A stretch of 64,000 nucleotides of DNA. Source: BOG-908 sp965198915. GTDB lineage: Bacteria > Pseudomonadota > Alphaproteobacteria > Acetobacterales > Acetobacteraceae. Made by a program: the position numbers and the translations under genes. The stretch is taken from positions 186,001 through 250,000 of the forward strand of contig CBDAQC010000001.1 of the NCBI GenBank assembly GCA_965198915.1, given 5' to 3'. This document shows positions 17,519 to 26,057 of this stretch, in pieces. Within the stretch, counting starts at the first letter, position 1. Each line of letters starts with the position of its first letter. The notes under the pieces are model-generated. The model did not search any database. It worked only from the letters and a program-made list of their open reading frames with translations, and was not told the origin of the DNA.

Positions 17519-18390
17519 CCGTTTATCACCGAGCCTCCGTTAGGATGGAGCACCTGGCCGGTCATGTAGGAGGCGTCCGAGGAGGCCAGGAAGATGTAGC
17601 TGGGGGCGATTTCGTCGGGTTGGCCGGGGCGTTCCATCGGCACGGCCTCGCCGTGGTGGGCGGTTTTCTCCGCGGGGTAGCTGGCCGGGATCAGCGGCGT
17701 CCAGACGGGGCCGGGGGCGACCGCGTTGACGCGGATCTTGCGGTGGACGAGCTGCATGGCGAGGCTGCGGGTGAAGGCCACGATGGCGCCTTTGGTGGCG
17801 GCGTAGTCGACCTGGCCCGGCGAGCCTTTATAGGCGGTGACCGAGGTGGAATTGATGATGCAGCTGCCTTCGCCCATGTGCGGCAGGGCGGCTTTGGTCA
17901 GCCAGAACTGGCCCAGGATGTTGGTGCGGAACGTGCGTTCCACCAAGGCGGGATCGATGTTCTCGAAGTTCTCGCAGAGATGCTGTTCGGCGGCGTTGTT
18001 GACGAGGATGTCGATGCGTTCGAAGGCGGTGACGACCTGGCCCACGAGATAGGGCGCGAAATCGTGGTTGCCGATGTCGCCTGGGATGCTCAGCGCGCGC
18101 TGGCCTTCCGCCTCGATGAGGCGGACGGTCTCGGCTGCGTCTTCCTGTTCGTTGAGCCAGGTGATGGCGACGTCCGCGCCTTCCTTGGCAAAGCCCACGG
18201 CGACCGCGCGGCCGATGCCGGAATCACCGCCGCTTATCAGGGCGACCTTGCCGGTCAGGCGGCCGGCGGCGCGGTAGTTGGTCATGGCGGATTGCGGCGC
18301 CGGGTCCATCGCCGCTTCGCTGCCGGGCTGGGAGTCCTGCGATTGCGGCTTGGGGGACAGGTCGTTGTCTTCGGGCAGGGTTTCGCTCAT
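17515..18390 (-). CDS. SDR-family oxidoreductase with N-terminal extension (general stress protein 39 type)
   Basis: 291 residues. A polar N-terminal extension of about 45 residues precedes the Rossmann fold with cofactor motif SGGDSGIGRA (53-62), NNAAE, a catalytic Ser in INSTSV and Y-A-A-T-K, ending in the conserved LHPNGG region. The family uses NAD(P)H on alcohols or aldehydes and is often linked to stress in bacteria; the substrate is unknown. Its start overlaps the EcsC gene stop (ATGA), and its stop overlaps the start of the proline-rich microprotein (ATGA). Confidence 0.92.
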   Translation of the reverse strand: MSETLPEDNDLSPKPQSQDSQPGSEAAMDPAPQSAMTNYRAAGRLTGKVALISGGDSGIGRAVAVGFAKEGADVAITWLNEQEDAAETVRLIEAEGQRALSIPGDIGNHDFAPYLVGQVVTAFERIDILVNNAAEQHLCENFENIDPALVERTFRTNILGQFWLTKAALPHMGEGSCIINSTSVTAYKGSPGQVDYAATKGAIVAFTRSLAMQLVHRKIRVNAVAPGPVWTPLIPASYPAEKTAHHGEAVPMERPGQPDEIAPSYIFLASSDASYMTGQVLHPNGGSVING

Positions 18391-19211
18391 GCTTCTGTGA
18401 ACGGGGCGTCCTGGGCGTGGTTCTTCAGGCGCTCGGCGGCCTCGCGCACGATCGTGCGACCGTGCTGGCGCTCCAGGCGGCGAATGGTGAAGTGGGCGGC
18501 GGCCAGGTTGCGGTAGTGGTCCAGGAAGGCGGCGTTCAGCGTGGCGCCGGCGAGCGCGCCGGCGATGGGGACGGCCTGCAGGCCGAATTTTTCGCCGAGG
18601 ACGACGCCGTAGCGGGAGGCCACTTCGGAGATCAGCATGGTGAACGGGCGGCCCTGGAACAGCAGGCGGGCGGAGAAGTAGCCCAGCTCGGATTCGTCCT
18701 GATCGGCTTCGCTGCGGAAGGCAAAGACTTCCAGGCAGGCGCGGCGGGCTTCCTCGCTGGAGAGGTCCTCGCCTTCGGCCAAAGCGGCGCGGGCGATTTC
18801 CCGCATGATGGTCAGCGTGGTGAAGGTGGCGTCCGGCAGGAAGCCGGCCAGGCCGGTGAAGCCGCTTATGGCGCCGGACGCGATGACCGCGGCGCGGGTG
18901 AGGGCGGGCTGGCGTGGCGCGGGGGCGGGCGCCTGGGCCAGGCCGAGTATGGCCACGTCATAGGCGCGCGCGAGGGCGGCTTCGGCTACGAAGCCGAAGC
19001 GGGATTGCAGGTTGCGGCTCATGCCGAGGCGGGCCAGGCCCATGCGGCTGGCCATGTTCAGCGCGCCGCCCACCAGATCCGCCATGCGTACGACGAGGCC
19101 GCGGCTGCGGTCCAGCCGGTGCAGGGCGGCCTGCAGTTCGGCCCGTGCGCCGGCGTCCAGTGGCACGGCGGCCACGTTCGTTTGGCCAAGCTGCTGTAAT
19201 GTTTCAGTCAT
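18387..19211 (-). CDS. EcsC-family protein
   Basis: 274 residues starting at MTETLQQLG. EcsC-type features are the long helical N-terminal region, the hydrophobic glycine-rich segment (AVIASGAISGFTGLAGFLPDATFTTLTIMREIA, about 115-150), and the C-terminal AGATLNAAFLDHYRNLAAAHFTIRRLERQHG. EcsC proteins are poorly understood; the founding one is linked to an ABC transporter in Bacillus, but no ABC genes are adjacent here. First gene of a three-gene operon with ATGA overlaps, divergent from dnaB across 80 bases. Confidence 0.85.
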   Translation of the reverse strand: MTETLQQLGQTNVAAVPLDAGARAELQAALHRLDRSRGLVVRMADLVGGALNMASRMGLARLGMSRNLQSRFGFVAEAALARAYDVAILGLAQAPAPAPRQPALTRAAVIASGAISGFTGLAGFLPDATFTTLTIMREIARAALAEGEDLSSEEARRACLEVFAFRSEADQDESELGYFSARLLFQGRPFTMLISEVASRYGVVLGEKFGLQAVPIAGALAGATLNAAFLDHYRNLAAAHFTIRRLERQHGRTIVREAAERLKNHAQDAPFTEA

Positions 19212-19291
19212 GCGAAAGCGCCCCCAGGTTCCACAGAAGCCCACAGCCGAGAACGCTGCCAAGCGGCCCCGGGTGCGCTAGAAATCGCACG

Positions 19292-20800
19292 ATGACGAAT
19301 ATCGATTCCCCCCTGCTCGGCCTGTCCCAGCGCCTGCCGCCCTCCAACCTGGCGGCGGAACAGGCGCTGCTGGGGGCGCTGCTGTCCAACAACCGGGCGT
19401 ATGACCGGGTGAGCGAGTTCCTGACGGCGGACCATTTCGCCGACCCGGTGCATGCACGTATCTACCAATCGATTTCGCGGCGAATCGAGGCGAGCCAGAT
19501 TGCCGACCCGGTGACGATGCGCGCCGAGTTCGAGCATAACGGCGTGCTGGACGAGGTGGGGGGCACTGCGTATCTGGCGCAGTTGCTGACCGCGATGGTG
19601 GGCATCATCAACGCGCGCGATTACGGCCAGGCGATCTACAATTCGTGGATACGCCGGCAGTTGATCGACATTGGCGAGACGGTGGTCAACCAGGCGTTCT
19701 CGCCCGAGCCGGACATGGACGGGCCGAAGCAGATCGAGCTGGCCGAGCAGTCCTTGTTCGACCTGGCGACGCATGGCACGGCGGACACCAAGATGATGGT
19801 GTTCAGCTCCGCGCTGACGCTGGCGATACACAACGCGGAGCTGGCGTTCAAGCAGGCGGGCCATGTCAGCGGGCTGTCCACTGGGCTGCGGGATCTGGAC
19901 AAGAAGACAGGCGGGCTGCATCCGAGCGATTTGCTGATCCTGGCCGGGCGGCCGGGCATGGGGAAGACGGCGCTGGCGACGAAGATCGCGTTCGGGGCGG
20001 CGGAGAGCATGCTGGCCAATGCGCGCGCGGGCGATCCGGAGGCGTCGCGCGACGGCGCGCAAACCGTGATGCCGAAGAACTCGGTGGTGATCTTTTCGCT
20101 GGAAATGAGCGCCGAGCAATTGGCCAACCGGTTGCTGAGCGAGGAGTCACGCGTGTCCAGCGACAGGATACGGCGCGGCGAGATAGGCGAGCGGGATTTC
20201 GCCAAGTTCGTGGCGGTGTCCAAGAAGCTGCAGCATCTGCCGCTGTATATCGACGACACGCCGGCGATCACCTTGTCCGCGCTGCGCACGCGGTGCCGGC
20301 GGTTGCAGCGCACGCGCGGGCTGGGGCTGATCGTGATCGACTACCTGCAGCTGATGCGGCCGTCGGCCGGGGTGAAGAGCGAGAGCCGGGTGCTGGAGAT
20401 CAGCATGATCACGCAGGGGCTGAAGGCGCTGGCGAAAGAGTTGAAGGTGCCGGTGATGGCGCTGAGCCAGCTCAGCCGTGCGGTGGAGAGCCGCGAGGAC
20501 AAGCGGCCGCAATTGTCGGATCTGCGTGAGTCGGGCTCGATCGAGCAGGACGCGGACGCGGTGATGTTCGTCTATCGCGACGAGTATTACCTGCAGCAGC
20601 GGGCGCCGAAGCAGATGGCGTTCGACAATGAGGAGAAGTTCCAGAACGCGCTGGAGAAGTGGCAGCGCGACATGGAGCAGGTGCATAACAAGGCGGAGTT
20701 GCTGCTGGAGAAGCAGCGGCATGGGCCCACCGGAAAGATCGACCTGTTCTTCGAGGGCGAGTTCACGCGGTTTGCCGATCTGGATACTGTGCACGAGTAG
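19292..20800 (+). CDS. dnaB: Replicative DNA helicase DnaB
   Basis: 502 residues. N-terminal helicase-loading domain (PSNLAAEQALLGALL at 17-31), linker, then RecA-like motor with Walker A GRPGMGKTA (219-227), Walker B LIVIDYLQLM, QLSRAVESR and the C-terminal DADAVMFVYRDEYY. Unwinds DNA at the fork as a hexamer. The ATG at 19292 fits the usual DnaB N-terminus; the long upstream extension of this frame is antisense to the EcsC gene. No intein is present. Followed within 5 bases by a repeat element. Confidence 0.96.
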   Translation: MTNIDSPLLGLSQRLPPSNLAAEQALLGALLSNNRAYDRVSEFLTADHFADPVHARIYQSISRRIEASQIADPVTMRAEFEHNGVLDEVGGTAYLAQLLTAMVGIINARDYGQAIYNSWIRRQLIDIGETVVNQAFSPEPDMDGPKQIELAEQSLFDLATHGTADTKMMVFSSALTLAIHNAELAFKQAGHVSGLSTGLRDLDKKTGGLHPSDLLILAGRPGMGKTALATKIAFGAAESMLANARAGDPEASRDGAQTVMPKNSVVIFSLEMSAEQLANRLLSEESRVSSDRIRRGEIGERDFAKFVAVSKKLQHLPLYIDDTPAITLSALRTRCRRLQRTRGLGLIVIDYLQLMRPSAGVKSESRVLEISMITQGLKALAKELKVPVMALSQLSRAVESREDKRPQLSDLRESGSIEQDADAVMFVYRDEYYLQQRAPKQMAFDNEEKFQNALEKWQRDMEQVHNKAELLLEKQRHGPTGKIDLFFEGEFTRFADLDTVHE

Positions 20801-20802
20801 GC

Positions 20803-20894
20803 AGGGAAGGCCTTCTTTTTCGAGAAAAAGAAGCAAAAAGCTTTTGGTCCCTGTCGGCGGCTGTTGCGGCGTCCGCCTACAGGGACCAGCGTTG
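20803..20894. repeat. Hairpin unit plus GC-rich stem, element 4, between convergent genes
   Basis: One GAAG-type unit follows the dnaB stop. Instead of an inverted second unit, a strong GC stem follows: GGTCCCTGT-CGGCGG pairs with CCGCC-T-ACAGGGACC around a 7-9 base loop, ending just before the SWIB gene stop. It can terminate both dnaB (plus) and the SWIB gene (minus). Confidence 0.75.
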
Positions 20895-20895
20895 A

Positions 20896-21303
20896 TCAGC
20901 TCAGGTGTTGTGCCAGGAACTTGTTCATTTCGAACATGGTGACCTTGGGCTTGCCGAACACTTTCTGCAGCTTGTCGTCGGCGAGTATCTCCCGTCCGTC
21001 ATCGGGGTTCTGCAGCTTGTGCGCCTTGATGTAGACCCACACTTTGCTGACCACTTCGCCGCGCGCCATCTTGCCTTCGCCGACGACGGCGGCCAGTTCG
21101 GCGGAGGGCTGGAGCGGCTGCTGCAGGGCGTTCGGCTTGGCGCCGTCCTTCGGCTTGGCGACCTTCGCACCCTTCGGCGGGGCCTCGGCCTTTGTCTCGG
21201 CGAATTTCGAGGACTTTGCCTTGAGCTTGGGGGTTTCGGCCTCTGGCTCGGCTTTGGCCGTCTTCTTGGAGGCTGTCGGGGTCTTTGCCGGGGCCTTGGA
21301 CAT
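20896..21303 (-). CDS. SWIB/MDM2-domain protein with basic low-complexity N-terminus
   Basis: 135 residues. Residues 1-60 are a Lys/Ala/Pro-rich segment (SKAPAKTPTASKKTAKAEPE...) like histone tails. Residues 60-135 form a SWIB fold with LQPSAELAAVVGEGKMARGEVVSKVW, YIKAHKLQNPDDGREILADDKL and FGKPKVTMFEMNKFLAQHL. SWIB domains occur in eukaryotic chromatin remodelers and, with Lys-rich tails, in Chlamydiae and some alphaproteobacteria; DNA or chromosome binding is the likely role, by inference. GGAG precedes the start ATG. Confidence 0.9.
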   Translation of the reverse strand: MSKAPAKTPTASKKTAKAEPEAETPKLKAKSSKFAETKAEAPPKGAKVAKPKDGAKPNALQQPLQPSAELAAVVGEGKMARGEVVSKVWVYIKAHKLQNPDDGREILADDKLQKVFGKPKVTMFEMNKFLAQHLS

Positions 21304-21569
21304 TGTGTTCTCCGCTGGGGTGGATTCGGGGCCTCCCGGAGAGTCGCACCGGCAGGTGTGGGTTGGCAACCATAACGGTGCTGACCTGATGCGGTTTTCC
21401 CACCCGTGGCTTATAGCACGGGTGGCGCGGAAGGGGGCCAGAGCCGTGTTGGACCGGCGCCGGGCGGAGGCGGGCGTGTAGCGCCACGGGGGTGGATGGC
21501 ACGGCGGCGGGGCTGCTTGCCTGCCCTGGCCTGGTCGGCGAAGCTTGCGGAAAACGGAGGCGCCGGGCG

Positions 21570-22526
21570 ATGCAGATCAACACGACAGCAGGCACGATCA
21601 CGCCGGACGAGCTAGGCCGCACGCTGGTGCACGAGCACGTGCTGGCCGGCTATCCCGGCTGGTTCATGGACACGCGCCTGCCGCCGTTCCGGCGTGCCGA
21701 GGCCATCGCGCGCGTGGTCGATTCCTTCCAGCTTCTGCATGCCTATGGCGTGCGCACCGTCATCGACCCTTGCCCGGCCGATCTGGGACGCGACGTGGAG
21801 TTCGTGGCCGAAGTCAGCCAGCGCAGCGGCATCACGCTCATCTGCACCACGGGCGTGTACACCGAAGCGTTCGGCATTCCCTACACTTTCCGCCATCTGG
21901 AGACGTCCGCGATCGAGGAGATATACATACGCGAGATCGAGGACGGCATCGGCTCGACCGGGATCAAGGCCGGGCTCATCAAGATTGCCACGGGTGACGG
22001 CGTGGTGACCGAGTACGAGCGGCGCATGCTGACGGCCGCCACGCGGGCGGCGCGCGCCACCGGCGTGCGGCTGATCTCGCATACCGAGAATTGCAGTTGC
22101 GGGCATGACCAGATCGACCTCGTGACCGGCGAGGGGCTGGCCGCCAACCGGCTGCTTGTGGGCCATTGCGACGGGCGCGACGACCATCCCTATCAGGCGT
22201 CATTGGCCGCGCGCGGCGCGTATGTGGGCTTCGACCGGTTCGGGCTGGAAGTGTTCAACAGCGACGAGACACGGATGCGCAACCTGAAGCAGATGATCGA
22301 CGCGGGCTATCGCGACCGGATGATGGTGAGCCAGGACAAGGTAAATTGCTGGCTGGGCAACATCCCCGGCGTGGGCAGCCCGGAGGACATTGCGAAGATC
22401 GTGCCGAACTGGACGATGACGCATCTGTTCGAGCGCATCTTCCCGCGGCTGCTGGAGATGGGCGTGGCGCAGGCGGACATCGACTCGATACTGATGGAGA
22501 ACCCGCGGCGGTTTTTTGCGGACTAA
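21570..22526 (+). CDS. Phosphotriesterase-family metal-dependent hydrolase
   Basis: 318 residues, TIM-barrel amidohydrolase of the phosphotriesterase group. Metal ligands are visible: H21-E-H23, K138 in LIKIATGDG (the carboxylated Lys), H171 in ISHTE, H199 in VGHCDGRDD and D256 in VSQD. Family members include lactonases and organophosphate hydrolases; the natural substrate is not clear. The start has a strong ACGGAGG 9 bases upstream. It is followed by a two-unit repeat and then the helicase gene. Confidence 0.9.
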   Translation: MQINTTAGTITPDELGRTLVHEHVLAGYPGWFMDTRLPPFRRAEAIARVVDSFQLLHAYGVRTVIDPCPADLGRDVEFVAEVSQRSGITLICTTGVYTEAFGIPYTFRHLETSAIEEIYIREIEDGIGSTGIKAGLIKIATGDGVVTEYERRMLTAATRAARATGVRLISHTENCSCGHDQIDLVTGEGLAANRLLVGHCDGRDDHPYQASLAARGAYVGFDRFGLEVFNSDETRMRNLKQMIDAGYRDRMMVSQDKVNCWLGNIPGVGSPEDIAKIVPNWTMTHLFERIFPRLLEMGVAQADIDSILMENPRRFFAD

Positions 22527-22537
22527 GGGAGGCGGAA

Positions 22538-22717
22538 GGAAGAAAGCGGTTCTTTTTTGAAAAAAAGAACCAAAAAACTTTTGCTTCCCCGCCTGCATTG
22601 CGGCCGGGCCTGCTCTGCAGCCACGCGCATCGGCAGAACAGCCTGGGCCGGCGTGCAGGCGAACAGAGCAAAAGTTTTTTGCTTCTTTTTTTCAAAAAAG
22701 AAGGCCTTTCTTCCTTG
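22538..22717. repeat. Intergenic hairpin-pair element 5 (GAAC-type left, GAAG-type right)
   Basis: Left unit GAAAGCGGTTC with the T-run / A-run GAACC stem, right unit CAAAAGTTTTTTGCTTC ending in AAGAAGGCCTTTCTTCC. The spacer holds CCCGCCTGCA and TGCAGGCG, which are complementary and recur in other elements. Between two codirectional genes. Confidence 0.85.
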
Positions 22718-22747
22718 CCCACTCTCCCCCATAACCCCCCAATCCCC

Positions 22748-24922
22748 ATGACCGACTACCTGACCAAGCTCAACGACGAGCAGCGCGAAGCCGTGGAGAC
22801 CACGGAAGGCCCGCTGCTGGTCCTGGCCGGCGCCGGCACCGGCAAGACGCGCGTGCTGACCACCCGCTTTGCCCATATATTGCTGACCAACCGGGCGTTT
22901 CCGAACCAGGTGCTGGCCGTGACCTTCACCAACAAGGCGGCGCGCGAGATGCGCGAGCGGGTGGGTGCGCTGCTGGGCCGGCCCGCGGAGGGATTGTGGC
23001 TGGGCACGTTCCACGCGCTGTGCGCCCGCATGCTGCGCCGCCACGCGGAGCATGTGGGGCTGACGCCCAGTTTCTCCATACTGGACACGGACGACCAGAC
23101 ACGGTTGCTGAAGCAGGTGATGGAGGCGCTGAAGATAGATCCGAAGCGCTGGACGCCGCAGGCGGTGATGGGCGTGCTGCAGCGCTGGAAGGATCGCGGG
23201 CAATCGCCGGAGCGGGTGCCTGAGAGCGAGGAGGGCGAGTTCGCGCATGGACGCATGCGCGAGGTGTATGCGCAGTATCAGTCGCGGCTGCGCGCGCTCA
23301 ACGCCGCCGATTTCGGCGATCTGCTGCTGCACACGACGGAGATACTGCGCACGCAGCCGGACGTGCTGGCGCAGTATCACCGCAGCTTCCGCTACATACT
23401 GGTGGACGAGTATCAGGACACTAACGTGGTGCAGTATCTGTGGCTACGGCTGCTGGCGCAGCAGCACCGCAACATCTGCTGCGTGGGCGATGACGACCAG
23501 TCGATCTATTCCTGGCGCGGCGCCGAGGTGGAAAACATCCTGCGTTTCGAACATGATTTTCCGGGTGCGAAGATCGTGCGGCTGGAGCGCAATTATCGCA
23601 GCACCGCGCCCATCCTGGCCGCCGCCGCCGGGCTGATCGCCAACAATGCCGGCCGGCTGGGCAAGACTTTGCGCAGCGGCCTGACCGATGCGGAGGGCGA
23701 CCGCGTGAGTGTGGTCAGCCTGTGGGATTCCGACGAGGAAGCCCGCATGGTGGGCGAGCGCGTGGAAGCCTGGCGGCGCGAAGGCTGCAAGCTGTCGGAG
23801 ATGGCGATACTGGTGCGCGCCGGCTTCCAGACACGGTCGTTCGAGGAGCGCATGATCACGCTGGCGATTCCCTATCGCGTGGTGGGCGGCCTGCGTTTCT
23901 ACGAGCGTGCGGAGATACGCGACGCCATCGCCTACATGCGCGTGCTGCGCCAGCCGTCCGACGACCTGGCGTTCGAGCGCATCGTCAACCTGCCGCGCAG
24001 GGGCGTGGGCGACGTGGCGCTGCGCGCGATGCACACGGCCGCGCGGGCGCAGAACATCGCCCTGTCCGTGGCGGCGTTCCAGTTGGCGCAGGCCGGCGCG
24101 CTGAAGGGGCGGCCGCGCGAGGCGATCCGCGAGCTGGGCGCGGGGTTCGTCCGCTGGCGCGAGATGCTGGAGACGGACGGGCACGTCACCACGATTGCCA
24201 CCATGCTGGACGAATCGGGCTACACGGAGATGTGGCGCCAGGACAAATCCATCGAGGCGCCGGGGCGGCTGGAGAACCTGAAGGAACTCGTGCGCGCCAT
24301 GGCGGATTTCGAGAACCTGTCAGGGTTCCTCGACCACGTCTCGCTGGTGATGGAGAACGAGGAGCAGGCCGAGGCGGACCGGCTGAGCATGATGACGCTG
24401 CACGCCGCCAAGGGGCTGGAATTCGATCACGTGTTCCTGCCCGGCTGGGAGGAGGGCGTGTTCCCCAGCCAGCGCACCATGGACGAGTCCGGCACCAAGG
24501 GGCTGGAGGAGGAGCGCCGACTGGCCTATGTGGGCCTGACGCGGGCGCGGCGCCGCGCTGTGGTCAGTCACGCGGCCAACCGGCGCATCTATGCCAACTG
24601 GCAGAGCAGCATCCCCAGCCGGTTCATCGACGAGCTGCCGGAAGCGCATACGGACCGCGCCGGCTCCGCCGCCCTGGCGCGCGCCGCGCAGATCAACGCG
24701 CCATCCGTGTTCAACAACGGCCCGCTGATCGCGCGGCGCACCGAGGCGTGGGAGAACCCCGGCCGGCCGGCACGCGCGGACAGGATATTGGTGGGGGAGC
24801 GCGTCTTCCACGAGAAGTTCGGCTACGGCGAGGTGACCGCGGCGGAGGACGACAAGCTGGACATCAATTTCGAAAAGGCGGGGGCCAAGCGGGTCATGGA
24901 CCGGTTCGTGGCCAAGGTTTGA
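22748..24922 (+). CDS. UvrD/PcrA-type superfamily 1 DNA helicase
   Basis: 724 residues, full length. Walker A LAGAGTGKT (26-34), Ia TFTNKAAREM, motif II DEYQDTN, III GDDDQSIYSWRGA, IV RLERNYRS, V MTLHAAKGLEFDHVFLPGWEEG, VI VGLTRARRR. The C-terminus has the Tudor-like VGERVFHEKFGYGEVTAAEDDKL typical of UvrD/PcrA. Moves 3' to 5' on DNA in excision and mismatch repair and in clearing stalled polymerases. The start is the ATG before TDYLTKLNDEQREAV; the upstream frame is repeat sequence. Confidence 0.94.
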   Translation: MTDYLTKLNDEQREAVETTEGPLLVLAGAGTGKTRVLTTRFAHILLTNRAFPNQVLAVTFTNKAAREMRERVGALLGRPAEGLWLGTFHALCARMLRRHAEHVGLTPSFSILDTDDQTRLLKQVMEALKIDPKRWTPQAVMGVLQRWKDRGQSPERVPESEEGEFAHGRMREVYAQYQSRLRALNAADFGDLLLHTTEILRTQPDVLAQYHRSFRYILVDEYQDTNVVQYLWLRLLAQQHRNICCVGDDDQSIYSWRGAEVENILRFEHDFPGAKIVRLERNYRSTAPILAAAAGLIANNAGRLGKTLRSGLTDAEGDRVSVVSLWDSDEEARMVGERVEAWRREGCKLSEMAILVRAGFQTRSFEERMITLAIPYRVVGGLRFYERAEIRDAIAYMRVLRQPSDDLAFERIVNLPRRGVGDVALRAMHTAARAQNIALSVAAFQLAQAGALKGRPREAIRELGAGFVRWREMLETDGHVTTIATMLDESGYTEMWRQDKSIEAPGRLENLKELVRAMADFENLSGFLDHVSLVMENEEQAEADRLSMMTLHAAKGLEFDHVFLPGWEEGVFPSQRTMDESGTKGLEEERRLAYVGLTRARRRAVVSHAANRRIYANWQSSIPSRFIDELPEAHTDRAGSAALARAAQINAPSVFNNGPLIARRTEAWENPGRPARADRILVGERVFHEKFGYGEVTAAEDDKLDINFEKAGAKRVMDRFVAKV

Positions 24923-24932
24923 TGGGACGACA

Positions 24933-24983
24933 GGAAGCACGGTCTCCTTCTTTGAGAAGAAGCAAAGAACTTTCGACTGCGCT
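24933..24983. repeat. Degenerate single hairpin unit, element 6
   Basis: GGAAGCACGGTCTCCTTC-TTTGAG-AAGAAGC-AAAGAACTTTCG. It keeps the CTTCTTT / AAGAAG stem but has lost the AAGGCC core, and the inverted partner is absent. Lies between the helicase gene and prmA. Confidence 0.55.
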
Positions 24984-25004
24984 GTCGCCGACTCACCGGC
25001 ACGC

Positions 25005-25901
25005 ATGAGACGGGCTGCGCCGTTGGAGACTGTCTTCGTGATCGTGCCGGAAGCAGCGGTTCCGGCCTACGAATCCGCCATTGCGCTCGCCTGCAGCACG
25101 GTCGGACTTTTCATCGCCAACGAGGAAGCGAGGACCTGGCGCGTGGAAGGCGTCAGGCCCGTGGGCGGGTCCGAGGACGCGCTGCAGCAGGGCCTGGCCC
25201 TGGCGGCACTCGCCACTGCCACGCCCGCCACGCTGCAGCGCGAGGCCACCGAGGCGGAAGGCTGGCTGGCGCGGACGTACGAGTCGTTTCCGGAACAGAC
25301 CGTGGGCCGCCGCTTCGCCATACGCGGCACCCATCTGGACACGCCCCGCCGGCCGGGCCGCCACACCCTGACCGTGGATGCCGGCCTGGCTTTCGGCAGC
25401 GGCGAGCACGGCAGCACGCGCGGCTGCCTGCTGGCCCTGGAGCGGGTGGCGCACCGGCGGCCGCGGCGCATCATCGACATGGGGTGCGGGTCCGGCATAC
25501 TCGCGATGGCGGCGGCGTCCCTGCTGCGCCGCCCCGTTCTGGCGGTCGACAACGACCCCTGGTCCGTGCGCGTGACTGCCCAGAACGCAAGGCTGAACGC
25601 GCTGCAGGGCCTGGTCCATGCCCGGCTGGGCCATGGCTGGCAGAACCTGCGCGGCGCACGGTTCGACCTGGTGCTGGCGAACATACTTGCCCGGCCGCTG
25701 TGCCAGATGTCCGCCCAGCTTGCCGGCCATCTGGCCCCCGGCGGCACGGTGATACTGGCCGGCCTGCTGACCAGCCAGGTTCCGATGGTGCTGAACGCGC
25801 ATCGCCGGCAGGGCTTGCGGCTGGAGGGCACGCTGGCCGAGGGGCAGTGGGCGACCCTGGTGCTGCGGTCCTGCGACAGCACGCAAGGCAGCCTTGCCTG
25901 A
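25005..25901 (+). CDS. prmA: Ribosomal protein L11 methyltransferase
   Basis: 298 residues. The N-terminal substrate-binding domain is followed by a class I SAM-dependent methyltransferase fold. Motifs: LAFGSGEHGSTRGCLLALE (the FGTGxHxTT motif of PrmA, slightly altered), IIDMGCGSGILAMAA (SAM loop) and LVLANILARPL (NPPY-like catalytic site). Methylates L11 at several amino groups. The Gly-Ser-Gly-Glu-His-Gly-Ser variant of the first motif is mildly unusual. Confidence 0.9.
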   Translation: MRRAAPLETVFVIVPEAAVPAYESAIALACSTVGLFIANEEARTWRVEGVRPVGGSEDALQQGLALAALATATPATLQREATEAEGWLARTYESFPEQTVGRRFAIRGTHLDTPRRPGRHTLTVDAGLAFGSGEHGSTRGCLLALERVAHRRPRRIIDMGCGSGILAMAAASLLRRPVLAVDNDPWSVRVTAQNARLNALQGLVHARLGHGWQNLRGARFDLVLANILARPLCQMSAQLAGHLAPGGTVILAGLLTSQVPMVLNAHRRQGLRLEGTLAEGQWATLVLRSCDSTQGSLA

Positions 25902-26034
25902 AGAAAAGAAGCAGATTTTTGACGCCGCCGTCACGCTCGAGCTGAAGGGGATCGCCCGCCCGGCCGTCACGGGCGGCACCAGGAACAAAAGTTTTTTGCT
26001 TCTTTTTTTCAAAAAAGAAGGCCTTCCTTCCCCC
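25902..26034. repeat. Intergenic hairpin element 7 (left unit degenerate)
   Basis: The left half keeps only GAAGAAAAGAAGCAGATTTTTGAC after the prmA stop. The right half is a full GAAG-type unit ending AAGAAGGCCTTCCTTCCC. Between them lies a GC stem (CCGCCGTCACG...CGTCACGGGCGG). Positioned between prmA and the aminopeptidase gene. Confidence 0.75.
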
Positions 26035-26057
26035 CTTTCCCCTCACGGTACCCTCGC

